Part shown: positions 52,465-61,257 of the stretch, one piece after another
Numbering within the stretch: position 1 is the stretch's first letter
Layout: each line of letters opens with the position of its first letter
Assembly: GCF_001687325.1 (NCBI RefSeq)
Contig: NZ_LZRD01000024.1
Location: forward strand, 62,001-126,000
Direction of reading: 5' to 3'
Source of the DNA: Streptomyces sp. PTY087I2
GTDB lineage: Bacteria; Actinomycetota; Actinomycetes; Streptomycetales; Streptomycetaceae
DNA: 64,000 nt
Position numbers and translations under genes: made by a program
Notes under the pieces: generated by a model
Told to the model about the DNA's origin: nothing
What the model saw: only the letters and a program-made list of their open reading frames with translations
Database searches by the model: none

Positions 52465-52506
52465 ACCGTAGAAGGACTAGACCAGTTGGGTCAATGGTTC
52501 GGACCA
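52465..52506 (-). promoter_or_regulatory. Second chitinase promoter with direct repeats / DasR-like site
   Basis: On the minus strand TTGACC (52494-52489) and TACGGT (52470-52465) are 18 bp apart. Repeats TGGTCCGAACCA (52506-52495) and TGGTCTAGTCCT (52484-52473) flank the -35, as at 34.1 kb; the inner repeat is identical in both. Confidence 0.75.
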
Positions 52507-52558
52507 ATTCACTGATCGTTCCCGCCCCCTTCACGCCTCCGACCTGCCCTTTGCCCCC

Positions 52559-52587
52559 GTGACGGAAGACGGCCGATCGGGCATACT
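52559..52587 (+). promoter_or_regulatory. Candidate promoter of the acyl-CoA dehydrogenase
   Basis: GTGACG (52559-52564) and CATACT (52582-52587), 17 bp apart, giving a leader of about 155 nt. Confidence 0.4.
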
Positions 52588-52750
52588 CAACCCGCCACAG
52601 CCGATGACCGCGCCACCCGTGACCCGGGAGGGCAGGATCGGCTGCGCAGTCTGTTTTTCCCGGGATCACCTCCGGGAGATCACCCGGCGGCGCCTCTCCC
52701 ACCCCGAGCGCGCGACCGCCGCAACGCCCGACAGGGAGGAGAGCGCCGTC

Positions 52751-53923
52751 ATGTCCGACCGTGCCCCGCAGCCGGTGGAACGCCGTCTGCCCACCGAGGA
52801 GTCCCGGCAGCTCGTCGCGCTCGTCCGCGACATCGTGTCCAAGGAGATCGCTCCCCGGGCGGCCGAGGAGGAGGAAGCGGGCGTCTTCCCCCGCGAGATC
52901 TTCACCCTCCTGTCCGAGTCCGGACTCCTCGGACTCCCGTACGGCTCCGCCCACGGCGGCGGCGACCAGCCCTACGAGGTCTACCTCCAGGTCCTGGAGG
53001 AACTGGCCGCCGCCCGGCTCACCGTGGGACTCGGCGTCAGCGTCCACTCCCTCGCCTGCCACGCACTCGCCGGATACGGCACCGACGAGCAGCAGGCCGC
53101 ACACCTCCCGGCGATGCTCTCCGGCGGCCTGCTGGGGGCCTACTGCCTCTCCGAGCCCGCCTCCGGCTCCGACGCCGCCTCGCTGCGTACCAAAGCCGTA
53201 CGGGACGGGGACGACTGGATCATCACCGGGACCAAGGCGTGGATCACCCACGGCGGCGTCGCGGACTTCTGCACCGTGCTGGCCAGGACCGGCGTCGAGG
53301 GTGCCCGCGGCATCACCGCCTTCCTCGTCCCCGGCGACGCCGAGGGGCTGAACGCCGCCCTCCCCGAGAAGAAGATGGGGATGAAGGGCTCGCCCACCGC
53401 CCAGCTCCACTTCGACGGCGTACGGGTCGGCGACGACCGGCGCATCGGCGAGGAGGGCCAGGGCTTCGCCATCGCCCTGTCCGCCCTCGACTCCGGGCGG
53501 CTCGGCATCGCCGCGTGCGCCATCGGGGTCGCCCAGGCGGCCCTGGACGAGGCCGTCCGCTACGCCACCGACCGGCGCCAGTTCGGCCGCCCCATCGCGG
53601 ACTTCCAGGGGCTGCGGTTCATGCTCGCCGACATGGCCACCCAGATCGAGGCGGGCCGGGCGCTGTATCTGGAGGCGGCACGGCTGCGGGACGCGGGGGA
53701 GCCCTTCTCCCGGCAGGCAGCCATGGCCAAGCTGTTCTGCACGGACGCGGCCATGCGGGTGACCACCGACGCCGTCCAGGTGCTCGGCGGATACGGCTAC
53801 ACGCTCGACTTCCCGGTCGAACGGCTGATGCGCGAGGCGAAGGTGCTCCAGATCGTGGAGGGCACCAATCAGATCCAGCGCATGGTCATCGCGCGCCACC
53901 TCGCGGGTCCCGAGACGCGCTGA
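52751..53923 (+). CDS. Acyl-CoA dehydrogenase
   Basis: 390-aa FAD enzyme introducing the alpha-beta double bond in acyl-CoA. FAD/substrate motifs AYCLSEPASGSDAASL and ITGTKAWITHGG, the C-terminal VLGGYGYTLDFPVERLMREAK, and catalytic Glu370 in IVEGTNQIQRMVIARHL. The ATG at 52751 has AGGGAGGAGAG upstream; the longer frame before it is not homologous. Chain-length specificity unknown; could act in branched-chain amino acid or fatty acid breakdown. Confidence 0.92.
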   Translation: MSDRAPQPVERRLPTEESRQLVALVRDIVSKEIAPRAAEEEEAGVFPREIFTLLSESGLLGLPYGSAHGGGDQPYEVYLQVLEELAAARLTVGLGVSVHSLACHALAGYGTDEQQAAHLPAMLSGGLLGAYCLSEPASGSDAASLRTKAVRDGDDWIITGTKAWITHGGVADFCTVLARTGVEGARGITAFLVPGDAEGLNAALPEKKMGMKGSPTAQLHFDGVRVGDDRRIGEEGQGFAIALSALDSGRLGIAACAIGVAQAALDEAVRYATDRRQFGRPIADFQGLRFMLADMATQIEAGRALYLEAARLRDAGEPFSRQAAMAKLFCTDAAMRVTTDAVQVLGGYGYTLDFPVERLMREAKVLQIVEGTNQIQRMVIARHLAGPETR

Positions 53924-54191
53924 ACCGCAAGGGTCCCTCGGACCATGCGGGCAGGGCCGCGGCCTGGGTCCACTCCGGGTCGCGGCGCCCCGGCACGGTC
54001 CGGCCGGCGCTCTCCCACTGTCTGAGCAGCGCGCTGTAGATCGGTGGATCCACGGGGGCGCCCATGGGCGAGTTCCCCGTGGAGCGAGGCAGCGGCTGTG
54101 CGGGCGTTCCCGGCTGCGGAACCGATTCTTCGGGGGCGGGTGCGGCGAGCCGGCGGCGACCCGAACCGACTGGTGAATGCAGCGTGGTCAT
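53886..54191 (-). CDS. Small hypothetical protein
   Basis: 101 aa, overlapping the 3' end of the acyl-CoA dehydrogenase by 38 bp on the opposite strand. The first half is low-complexity Pro/Ala/Gly. The second (VDPPIYSALLRQWESAGRTVPGRRDPEW) looks like a folded conserved helix. A shorter start at 54065 (MGAPVDPPIYS) fits this better. No family recognised; included because the segment does not look like a random frame. Confidence 0.4.
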   Translation of the reverse strand: MTTLHSPVGSGRRRLAAPAPEESVPQPGTPAQPLPRSTGNSPMGAPVDPPIYSALLRQWESAGRTVPGRRDPEWTQAAALPAWSEGPLRFSASRDPRGGAR

Positions 54192-54345
54192 ACGGGGCCA
54201 ACGCCGTGGGGCGGGCCGGGGTCACTGTCCCGCCGATTCGAGCGCTCGTTCGCGGGTGCCCACGTTCCGGGGCGGCGAGCGGGAGAGCCGCGGGCACCAC
54301 GGCGGCGGGCCGTCGTGGTGCTGGGCAGGGCATACGCGGTACGGG

Positions 54346-54744
54346 TCAGGCGGCCTCGCGCCGCATCCGCGGCACACGCAGTGGGCGGGAGCCGGGGCCT
54401 CCGGCGTGCGAGAAGGGCTGCATCCGCCAGTCGAGGCCCTGGGGCAGCGTCAGCAGCAGCCCGGCCTCCTGCTCCTGGAGCTCCAGCGTCTCGTCCGCGG
54501 GCCGGCCCTCGCCCGCGCCGCGGCCGGTTCCGGCGCACACGGTGAGCACGAAGGGGTTCCACGGCGTGGGGCACCGGGCGTGCTCCGGGAGGACGTCCTC
54601 ATCGGCCAGCAGGGCGATGGGCTGGGCGCAGTCCGGGCAGACCACCCGGACCATCTCGAACATGTCGTACGCGTCGGAGCCGCCGTCGTCGTCCGGATCG
54701 ACAGGCTCCGGTTCGGTACGTTCGGTGAGCTTCAGGCTCTGCAT
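54346..54744 (-). CDS. Small zinc-ribbon-like hypothetical protein
   Basis: 132 aa from the ATG at 54744, which has GAGGGGG upstream. An acidic start (EPEPVDPDDDGGSD) precedes a CxxC knuckle (VVCPDCAQPIALLADEDVLPEHARCPTPWNPF) that could form a half zinc ribbon with the later Cys/His. The C-terminal part is mixed. Unknown function; conserved in Streptomyces as far as I can judge from style. Confidence 0.65.
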   Translation of the reverse strand: MQSLKLTERTEPEPVDPDDDGGSDAYDMFEMVRVVCPDCAQPIALLADEDVLPEHARCPTPWNPFVLTVCAGTGRGAGEGRPADETLELQEQEAGLLLTLPQGLDWRMQPFSHAGGPGSRPLRVPRMRREAA

Positions 54745-54945
54745 GGAATTCCCCCCTCGGGTGGGCCGACAAGGCGACACGGCCTCGACCACAGCAAGCA
54801 CTTCCCGCCGCGCGTGGCCGGTAATCGCGAGGCGGTCCGCTACCGACCCGCGAGCCTGTGGCGTTCGTCACATGCCGCCCGCAGGTGCCGTTCCGTGACC
54901 CGCGCGACTGTGCCGAGCGGTGCCCGGGGCCATAGGTTGATCCGC

Positions 54946-55386
54946 ATGGAGGAGCTGGACCGTCAGATCGTTGAGTTGCTCGTCAAGGACGGGCGGATGA
55001 GCTACACCGACCTGGGCAAGGCCACGGGCCTGTCCACCTCGGCGGTTCATCAGCGTGTCCGCAGGCTGGAGCAGCGCGGGGTGATCCGCGGCTATGCCGC
55101 GGTCGTCGACCCCGAGGCCGTCGGGCTGCCCCTCACCGCGTTCATCTCGGTGAAGCCGTTCGACCCGAGCGCCCCCGACGACATCGCCGAACGGCTCGCC
55201 GGGGTGCCCGAGCTGGAGGCCTGCCACAGCGTCGCCGGGGACGAGAACTACATTCTCAAGGTGCGGGTGGCGACCCCGCTGGAGCTGGAGCACCTGCTCA
55301 CCCGGATCCGTACGCTGGCCGGCGTGTCCACCCGGACCACCGTCGTCCTCTCCACCCCGTACGAGGCCCGGCCCCCGCGGATCTGA
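54946..55386 (+). CDS. Lrp/AsnC-family transcriptional regulator
   Basis: 146 aa. HTH LGKATGLSTSAVHQRVRRLEQRGVI (about 24-48), RAM domain CHSVAGDENYILKVRVATPLELEHLL. TAGGTT ends 8 nt before the ATG, so the mRNA is probably leaderless. Unlike the AsnC at 21.9 kb it is followed by an amidohydrolase, whose control by it is only a guess. Confidence 0.92.
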   Translation: MEELDRQIVELLVKDGRMSYTDLGKATGLSTSAVHQRVRRLEQRGVIRGYAAVVDPEAVGLPLTAFISVKPFDPSAPDDIAERLAGVPELEACHSVAGDENYILKVRVATPLELEHLLTRIRTLAGVSTRTTVVLSTPYEARPPRI

Positions 55387-55498
55387 GCCCCGCATCCCCG
55401 GCTCAGGGCCTCGGGCCGCCGTGGGTACGGGCGCGGGCACCGGCCCTCCGGAGGGGGCCGCAGTCCGGGCGGCCCCCGCCAGGCGCGAGACTGGTCCC

Positions 55499-57145
55499 AT
55501 GAGCCAGAGCACCGCCCCCCAGAGCACCCCCGACCACCGCACCGTCCTGTTGCGCGGCGGAGACGTCCACAGCCCCGCCGACCCGTTCGCCACCGCGATG
55601 GTCGTCGAACGCGGGCATGTCGCCTGGGTGGGTTCCGAAGGGGCCGCCGACGCCTTCGCGAGCGGCGTGGACGAGGTGGTCGACCTCGAAGGCGCCCTGG
55701 TCACCCCGGCGTTCACCGACGCCCATGTGCACACCACCGCCACCGGCCTGGCCCTGACCGGGCTCGACCTCTCGAACGCCCGCACCCTGTCCGAGGCGCT
55801 GGGCCTCGTCCGGGCGTTCGGCGAAGGCCGTGCCCCCGGGGACGTCCTGCTCGGACACGGCTGGGACGCCGCCCGCTGGCCCGAGCGGCGCCACCCCTCG
55901 CGCGCCGAGCTCGACGAGGCGGCCGGCGGCCGGGCCCTCTACCTGCCGCGCATCGACGTGCACTCGGCGGTCGTCACGACGGCCCTGCTGGACCTCGTCC
56001 CCGGCGTCACCGCGATGACGGGATATCACCCGGACGGGCCGCTGACCGGCGACGCCCACCACGCGGTGCGGGCCGCCGCCCACAACGCGCTCCCGGCCGC
56101 CCAGCGCGCCGCCGCCCAGCGCGCCGCCCTCGACCACGCCGCCTCCCTCGGCATCGGCAGTGTCCACGAGTGCGGCGGGCCCGAGATCTCCGACGAGGAG
56201 GACTTCACCGGTCTCCTCGCGCTGGCCGCCGAGCGGCCCGGACCGCGCGTCTTCGGCCTCTGGGCCGAGGAGATCGCGGACGAGAAGGACGCCCGTCGCA
56301 TCCGCGAACTCGGCGCGATCGGCGCCGCCGGAGACCTGTTCGTCGACGGCTCCCTCAGCTCGCACACCGCCTGCCTGCACCGGCCCTACACGGACGCCCC
56401 GCACACCGGCACCGCCCACCTGGACGCCGCCCGGATCGCCGCCCATGTCACCGCCTGCACCGAGGCCGGCCTCCAGGCGGGCTTCCACGCCATCGGCGAC
56501 GGAGCGGTCACCGCCGTGGTGGACGGGGTCAGGGCCGCCGCCGCGACGCTCGGCCTCGACCGGATCCGGGCCGCCCGGCACCGCGTCGAGCACGCCGAGA
56601 TGCTCACCCCCGAGACGATCGCCGCCTTCGCCGAGCTGGGCCTCACCGCCTCCGTCCAGCCCGCCTTCGACGCCGCCTGGGGCGGCCCGGACGGCATGTA
56701 CGCCGAACGCCTCGGCGCGGAGCGGGCCGCCACCCTCAACCCGTACGCCGCGCTGTTGCGGGCCGGAGTGCCGCTCGCCTTCGGCTCCGACAGCCCCGTC
56801 ACCCCGCTCGACCCCTGGGGCACCGTGCGGGCCGCCGCCCACCACCGCACCCCGGAGCACCGCGTCTCGGTCCGCGCCGGGTTCACCGCCCACACCCGGG
56901 GCGGCTGGCGCGCCATCGGCCGCGACGACGCGGGCCTCCTGGTGCCCGGCGCCCCGGCCGACTACGCCGTCTGGCGGACCGCCGAACTGCTGGTCCAGGC
57001 CCCCGACGACCGGGTCGCCCGCTGGTCCACCGACCCCCGGTCCGGCACGCCCGGCCTGCCGGACCTGACGCCCGGCGCCGAGCTGCCGGTCTGCCTGCGG
57101 ACCGTGGTCCTCGGACAAACGGTCTACGTGCGACCGAACGAGTGA
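55499..57145 (+). CDS. Metal-dependent amidohydrolase (YtcJ-like)
   Basis: 548-aa amidohydrolase-superfamily TIM barrel of the amidohydrolase_3 type. Metal and catalytic landmarks: TDAHVHTT, DGSLSSHTA, GFHAIGDGA, RVEHAEML and AFGSDSPVTPLDPW. It hydrolyses an amide or related bond of an unknown substrate. ATG at 55499. Follows an AsnC gene by 112 bp. Confidence 0.88.
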   Translation: MSQSTAPQSTPDHRTVLLRGGDVHSPADPFATAMVVERGHVAWVGSEGAADAFASGVDEVVDLEGALVTPAFTDAHVHTTATGLALTGLDLSNARTLSEALGLVRAFGEGRAPGDVLLGHGWDAARWPERRHPSRAELDEAAGGRALYLPRIDVHSAVVTTALLDLVPGVTAMTGYHPDGPLTGDAHHAVRAAAHNALPAAQRAAAQRAALDHAASLGIGSVHECGGPEISDEEDFTGLLALAAERPGPRVFGLWAEEIADEKDARRIRELGAIGAAGDLFVDGSLSSHTACLHRPYTDAPHTGTAHLDAARIAAHVTACTEAGLQAGFHAIGDGAVTAVVDGVRAAAATLGLDRIRAARHRVEHAEMLTPETIAAFAELGLTASVQPAFDAAWGGPDGMYAERLGAERAATLNPYAALLRAGVPLAFGSDSPVTPLDPWGTVRAAAHHRTPEHRVSVRAGFTAHTRGGWRAIGRDDAGLLVPGAPADYAVWRTAELLVQAPDDRVARWSTDPRSGTPGLPDLTPGAELPVCLRTVVLGQTVYVRPNE

Positions 57146-57629
57146 CGTCGGGACATTTCGTACCGCCGATCGATGGCCCGATCGCCGGTCCGCGACCTGC
57201 GGCCCTTCGGCACTGACCAGGCCATTTCGGAAAAAGTCGCAGGTCGCACGGCTGTTGACAGAAAGCGCCCACGGGCCGGTAGGTTCGGCCGGGTCCACCA
57301 CAGGACGTCCGACCGGTTGAACCTCCACGCAGTCGTCGAACGCCGCTGGGTCATGAGGCGGTGTGCCGCACCGGCGCACCACCGCTGACAGCCAGGTTCA
57401 GCGCCCGCGCCTCGGGGGCGAGGGAAGGTTTCAGCCGGACGGAGGGTGGGACCCGGGTGGGGCCCGGACGTTCAGTAGACAACGGCTTTCGGTCGACCCG
57501 CAGCCAGCGGGTCCCAGGTCGGCCCGAAGGGCGCCGGGCCCCGATCCGCAGTTCCACCGTGGGGGCGCGTCCCGCCGGCCGGTGTGCTGGATATGGTGTC
57601 CCTCTGTGTACGGACTCTAAGGGGCAGTA
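57146..57629 (+). other. 484-bp gap upstream of ppm1, promoter and long leader
   Basis: No protein gene is convincing. TTGACA (57255-57260) with TAGGTT (57280-57285, 19-bp spacing) is a likely vegetative promoter. It would leave about 340 nt before the ppm1 GTG. The stretch has many GC-rich inverted repeats and could hold a small RNA or a regulatory leader. Confidence 0.45.
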
Positions 57630-58397
57630 GTGAACGACGGCGGTCAGAGGCAGTTCGGCCCGCTCGGCAAGGTTCTGGTGATCATTCCGACCTACAACGA
57701 GGTCGAGAACATCAAGCCGATCGTCGACCGGGTGCGCACCGCCGTCCCGGACGCCGACATCCTGGTGGCCGACGACAACAGCCCCGACGGCACCGGCAAG
57801 GCGGCCGACGAGATCGCCGCGGCCGACGACCAGGTCCACGTCCTGCACCGCAAGGGCAAGGAAGGGCTCGGCGCCGCCTATCTCGCGGGCTTCGCCTGGG
57901 GCTCCGAGCACGGCTACGGCGTCCTCGTCGAGATGGACGCCGACGGCTCCCACCAGCCCGAGGAGCTGCCCCGGCTGCTCACTGCGCTCAAGGGCGCCGA
58001 CCTGGTCCTGGGCTCCCGCTGGGTGCCCGGCGGCCGCGTGGTCAACTGGCCCAAGAGCCGTGAGGTCATCTCGCGCGGCGGCAGCCTCTACTCCCGGCTC
58101 GCCCTCGGCCTCTCCGTCCGGGACGTCACCGGCGGCTACCGCGCCTTCCGCACCGAGACGCTGAACGGCCTCGGGCTCGGCGAGGTCGCCTCGCAGGGCT
58201 ACTGCTTCCAGGTGGACCTCGCCCGCCGCGCGGTCGAGGCGGGCTACCACGTGGTCGAGGTCCCCATCACCTTCGTCGACCGGGAGGTCGGCGACTCGAA
58301 GATGAGCCGGGACATCCTCGTCGAGGCGCTCTGGCGGGTCACCGGCTGGGGCATCACCTCCCGCGCGAACAAGGTCCTGGGCCGCAAGACCCTCTGA
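57630..58397 (+). CDS. ppm1: Polyprenol monophosphomannose synthase
   Basis: 255-aa GT2 enzyme moving mannose from GDP-mannose to polyprenyl phosphate; the product feeds O-mannosylation of secreted proteins in Streptomyces. VIIPTYNEVENI, VADDNSPDGTG and the DxD region VEMDADGSHQP, then GSRWVPGG. No membrane segments, so a membrane-associated soluble Dpm1. GTG start. Confidence 0.93.
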   Translation: MNDGGQRQFGPLGKVLVIIPTYNEVENIKPIVDRVRTAVPDADILVADDNSPDGTGKAADEIAAADDQVHVLHRKGKEGLGAAYLAGFAWGSEHGYGVLVEMDADGSHQPEELPRLLTALKGADLVLGSRWVPGGRVVNWPKSREVISRGGSLYSRLALGLSVRDVTGGYRAFRTETLNGLGLGEVASQGYCFQVDLARRAVEAGYHVVEVPITFVDREVGDSKMSRDILVEALWRVTGWGITSRANKVLGRKTL

Positions 58398-58504
58398 CCG
58401 CCTCGGGGGCGGCGCCGGGGCTTGCGCCCGGGGCCCGCCCGCCCGGTCCGCTTCATGATCACCCTCTTACGCCGTTTGCACGCCGGTACGGGCACACTGG
58501 GGGC

Positions 58505-59113
58505 ATGACGACCGGCACTCCGCCCCCGACCCGTCCCCGGCGCTCGCGCGCCCGTAGATTCCTGCCGCTGGCCCTGGCCGCCTGGCTGGTCCTGGAGATC
58601 TGGCTCCTGACCCTGGTCGCCTCGGCCGCGGGCGGCCTCGTGGTCCTGCTGATCCTGGTGGCCGGGGCCGTGCTCGGCGCCGTGGTCATCAAGAGCGCCG
58701 GCCGGCGCGCCTTCAAGAACCTCACCGAGACCCTCCAGCAGATGCCGGGGCAGCCCGGCGCTCCCGCCACGCCACCGGCGGCCCCCGCGGGCGGCAAGGG
58801 CACCCGGGGCAACGGGCTGCTGATGCTGGGCGGGCTGCTGCTCCTGATCCCCGGACTGATCTCGGACGCGGCCGGGCTGCTCCTGCTGGTCCCGCCGGTG
58901 CGGACCATGATCAGCCGTTACGCGGAGCGCTCGCTGGAACGCCGGATGCGGACCGCGTCGCCCGGCAGCCTCGGGGACGCGTTCCAGCAGGCCCGGATGC
59001 ACCGCCCGGACGGAAAGGTCGTCCAGGGCGAGGTCATTCGCGACGACGACCCCCAAAGGCCCGGCGGCCCCGACGACGACCCCCAGGACCGGCGCCCGCC
59101 CCTCACGCCCTGA
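58505..59113 (+). CDS. fxsA: FxsA family membrane protein
   Basis: 202 aa. Two N-terminal helices (LPLALAAWLVLEIWLLTLVASA; GLVVLLILVAGAVLGAVVI), the FxsA-type loop KSAGRRAFKNLTETLQQ, a third hydrophobic region (LLMLGGLLLLIPGLISDAAGLLLLVPPVR) and a charged tail. E. coli FxsA relieves F-plasmid exclusion of phage T7; the normal role is unknown. Confidence 0.88.
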   Translation: MTTGTPPPTRPRRSRARRFLPLALAAWLVLEIWLLTLVASAAGGLVVLLILVAGAVLGAVVIKSAGRRAFKNLTETLQQMPGQPGAPATPPAAPAGGKGTRGNGLLMLGGLLLLIPGLISDAAGLLLLVPPVRTMISRYAERSLERRMRTASPGSLGDAFQQARMHRPDGKVVQGEVIRDDDPQRPGGPDDDPQDRRPPLTP

Positions 59114-59140
59114 GCGGGCGTACGCACCAAGAGCCGCGGG

Positions 59141-59165
59141 CCGTGACACACGTTCTGTGTCACGG
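59141..59165. terminator. Terminator between fxsA and rbpA
   Basis: Perfect 10-bp stem (59141-59150 with 59156-59165), loop CGTTC, between convergent genes. Confidence 0.75.
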
Positions 59166-59196
59166 TGCTGTTGTACTGCTGTGCGGTGTTACGCGG

Positions 59197-59571
59197 TCAG
59201 GCAGACTTCCTGCTGTCCCGCGGGTGCACGGCGATGTTCATGGCTCCGGAACGGAGAACCGCCAGCCTCTCGGCCAGCACCTCTTCCAGCTCCTCGCGGG
59301 TGCGCCGCTCCATGAGCATGTCCCAGTGCGTGCGCGCCGGCTTGCCCTTCTTCTCTTCGGGGCCGTCCCCGTCCACCAGGAGTGCCTGGGCGCCGCACGC
59401 CTTGCACTCCCACTCCGGCGGAATCTCTGCCTCTACCGAGAACGGCATCTCGAATCGATGTCCGTTCTGGCATGCGTACTCCACCGCCTGGCGCGGGGCC
59501 AGATCGATGCCGCGGTCCGTCTCGTAGCTGGTAACCACAAGTCGCGTGCCGCGGAGAGCTCGCTCACTCAT
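59197..59571 (-). CDS. rbpA: RNA polymerase-binding protein RbpA
   Basis: Binds RNA polymerase and principal sigma factors to help open-complex formation. 124 aa, the exact S. coelicolor length, from the ATG at 59571 with GGGAGG upstream. The zinc ligands C34, H38, C56 and C59 are all in place, and the C-terminal sigma-interacting helix (THWDMLMERRTREELEEVLAERL) is intact. Controlled in part by SigR (promoter at 59634-59659). Confidence 0.96.
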   Translation of the reverse strand: MSERALRGTRLVVTSYETDRGIDLAPRQAVEYACQNGHRFEMPFSVEAEIPPEWECKACGAQALLVDGDGPEEKKGKPARTHWDMLMERRTREELEEVLAERLAVLRSGAMNIAVHPRDSRKSA

Positions 59572-59633
59572 GAATCGTGCCTCCCGGGCTTGTCGCCCAC
59601 AGGACAAAATGTCGCTGTCGTCGTCATCCGGTC

Positions 59634-59659
59634 AACGTCCGGTCGGCGGTAAAGATTCC
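59634..59659 (-). promoter_or_regulatory. SigR-type promoter of rbpA
   Basis: On the minus strand GGAAT (59659-59655), 18 bp, GTT (59636-59634), an exact match to the disulfide-stress sigma factor SigR consensus. Further upstream, GTGACA-17-TACTCA may be the housekeeping promoter, lying in a region with the repeat GGTGACAA. Confidence 0.85.
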
Positions 59660-59836
59660 CGTTGCGGGTCATACGTCGCCCGTCGTGCCGCTGCTTTATC
59701 TGGGTTGAGTACCCGCCCATGCCCGGTTTGTCACCTCTGGTGGATGTTGTCACCCAACGGTTGAGCCGCTTCCACTGGCAGTAACGGTCCTCCGGGCAGG
59801 CCAAAGACGTATACTACCGGCCTTTGACTTCAACGT

Positions 59837-61210
59837 CTAAATCCGTTCCGGCACGGGGTTGCCCGCGGCCTCCACCGCACGCCTCACCGGGACCCGCGCG
59901 AGCAGCACCGCGCCGAGCGCGAAGAACGCCACCAGCGAGATGATCGCGTCCCGGTAGCTGCCGGTCAGCTGGTACGCCAGGCCGAACACCAGGGGCCCCA
60001 GCCAGCTCAGTCCGCGGTCGCTCATCTCGTACGCGGAGAAGTACTCCGCCTCCTTGCCGCGCGGCACCAGATGCGAGAACAGCGACCGGGACAGGGCCTG
60101 GCTTCCGCCCAGCACCAGGCCGATCGCCGCGGCCAGAACGAAGAAGAACACCGGCGCGTCGGCGGGCAGCAGATAGGCGGAGAGCAGGATCAGGGTCCAG
60201 ACGATCAGCGACCCCAGAATCGTGCGCTTCGCGCCGTACGTCCGGGCGAGCCGCCCCATGCCGAGCGCCCCCGCCACCGCCAGGATCTGCACCAGCAGCA
60301 CCGCGACGATCAGCGTCGTCTGGTCCAGGCCCAGCTCCTCGGAGCCGTACAGCGAGGCCTGTGAGATCACCGTCTGGATCCCGTCGTTGTAGACGAGATA
60401 GGCCAGCAGGAAGGAGAGCGTGAGCGGGTGGCGGCGCATGTCGCGCAGGGTGGCCCGCAGCTGCTTCCAGCCGGAGCCGACCGCCCCCTCGCCGTCCGGT
60501 CTCACCCGGCGGTCGCGCAGCCGGCGCAGCGGTACAAGCGTGAACGCGCCCCACCACACACCGGCCGAGGCCAGACAGATCCGCACCGCGTCGGACTCCG
60601 AGAGCCCGAAGGAGTCGTGACCGGTGTACAGGATCAGGTTGAGGACCAGGACGAGGGCGCCCGAGGTGTAGCCGAAGGCCCAGCCGCGCGAGGAGACCTC
60701 GTCGCGCTCCTCCGGCTCGGAGATCTGCGGCAGATAGGCGTTGTACAGGACCATCGACACGGAGATCGAGGCGTTCGCCACGATCAGCAGGAACGCGCCC
60801 AGCAGATAGCGGTGGCCGTCCAGGAAGAACATCCCGGCCGTCGCCGCCGCCCCCGTGTACGCGGCCGCCGCCAGCAGCGGCTTCTTGCGCCCCGTACGGT
60901 CCGCCGCCGCGCCCACGATCGGCATCAGGATCACGGCCACCACGATGGACGCCGAGACGGAGTACGCGAACAGCGAGCCCGCGCGCACGGGTATCCCCAG
61001 CGGGTGCACGAAACCGTCCGGGTCCGCCGCGGCCTTGGCGACCGACGTCAGATACGGACCGAGGAAGACGGTCAGCACGCTGGTGGAGTAGACGGAGCAC
61101 GCGAAGTCGTAGAAGTACCAGCCCTGCTGCTCGCGCTTGCGGGCGGCGGCCGTCGTGCCGTCCGGCGGCTGCCCCGACGGATCGGCCTTCCCCGTTGTCC
61201 CCGTGTTCAT
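59837..61210 (-). CDS. MFS transporter, UMF1/Atg22-like
   Basis: 457 aa with about 12 helices. The short N-terminal hydrophilic part leads into GWYFYDFACSVYSTSVLTVFLGPYL, a signature of the UMF1 (Vacuole effluxer Atg22-like) branch. Later: AAADRTGRKKPLL and GSQALSRSLFSHLVPRGKEAEYF. Substrate unknown, perhaps amino acid or small-molecule export. ATG 61210 with GAGGGG upstream. Confidence 0.87.
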   Translation of the reverse strand: MNTGTTGKADPSGQPPDGTTAAARKREQQGWYFYDFACSVYSTSVLTVFLGPYLTSVAKAAADPDGFVHPLGIPVRAGSLFAYSVSASIVVAVILMPIVGAAADRTGRKKPLLAAAAYTGAAATAGMFFLDGHRYLLGAFLLIVANASISVSMVLYNAYLPQISEPEERDEVSSRGWAFGYTSGALVLVLNLILYTGHDSFGLSESDAVRICLASAGVWWGAFTLVPLRRLRDRRVRPDGEGAVGSGWKQLRATLRDMRRHPLTLSFLLAYLVYNDGIQTVISQASLYGSEELGLDQTTLIVAVLLVQILAVAGALGMGRLARTYGAKRTILGSLIVWTLILLSAYLLPADAPVFFFVLAAAIGLVLGGSQALSRSLFSHLVPRGKEAEYFSAYEMSDRGLSWLGPLVFGLAYQLTGSYRDAIISLVAFFALGAVLLARVPVRRAVEAAGNPVPERI

Positions 61211-61257
61211 CCCGGCGTCCCCTCGCTCGTCCCCGGTGGACGTGGACGGACCGGGCG

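Noticed and set aside
57361..57630. Small plus-strand frame of 89 codons before ppm1
   Set aside because: Arg/Ser/Gly/Pro-rich with no start signal or family features; treated as leader.
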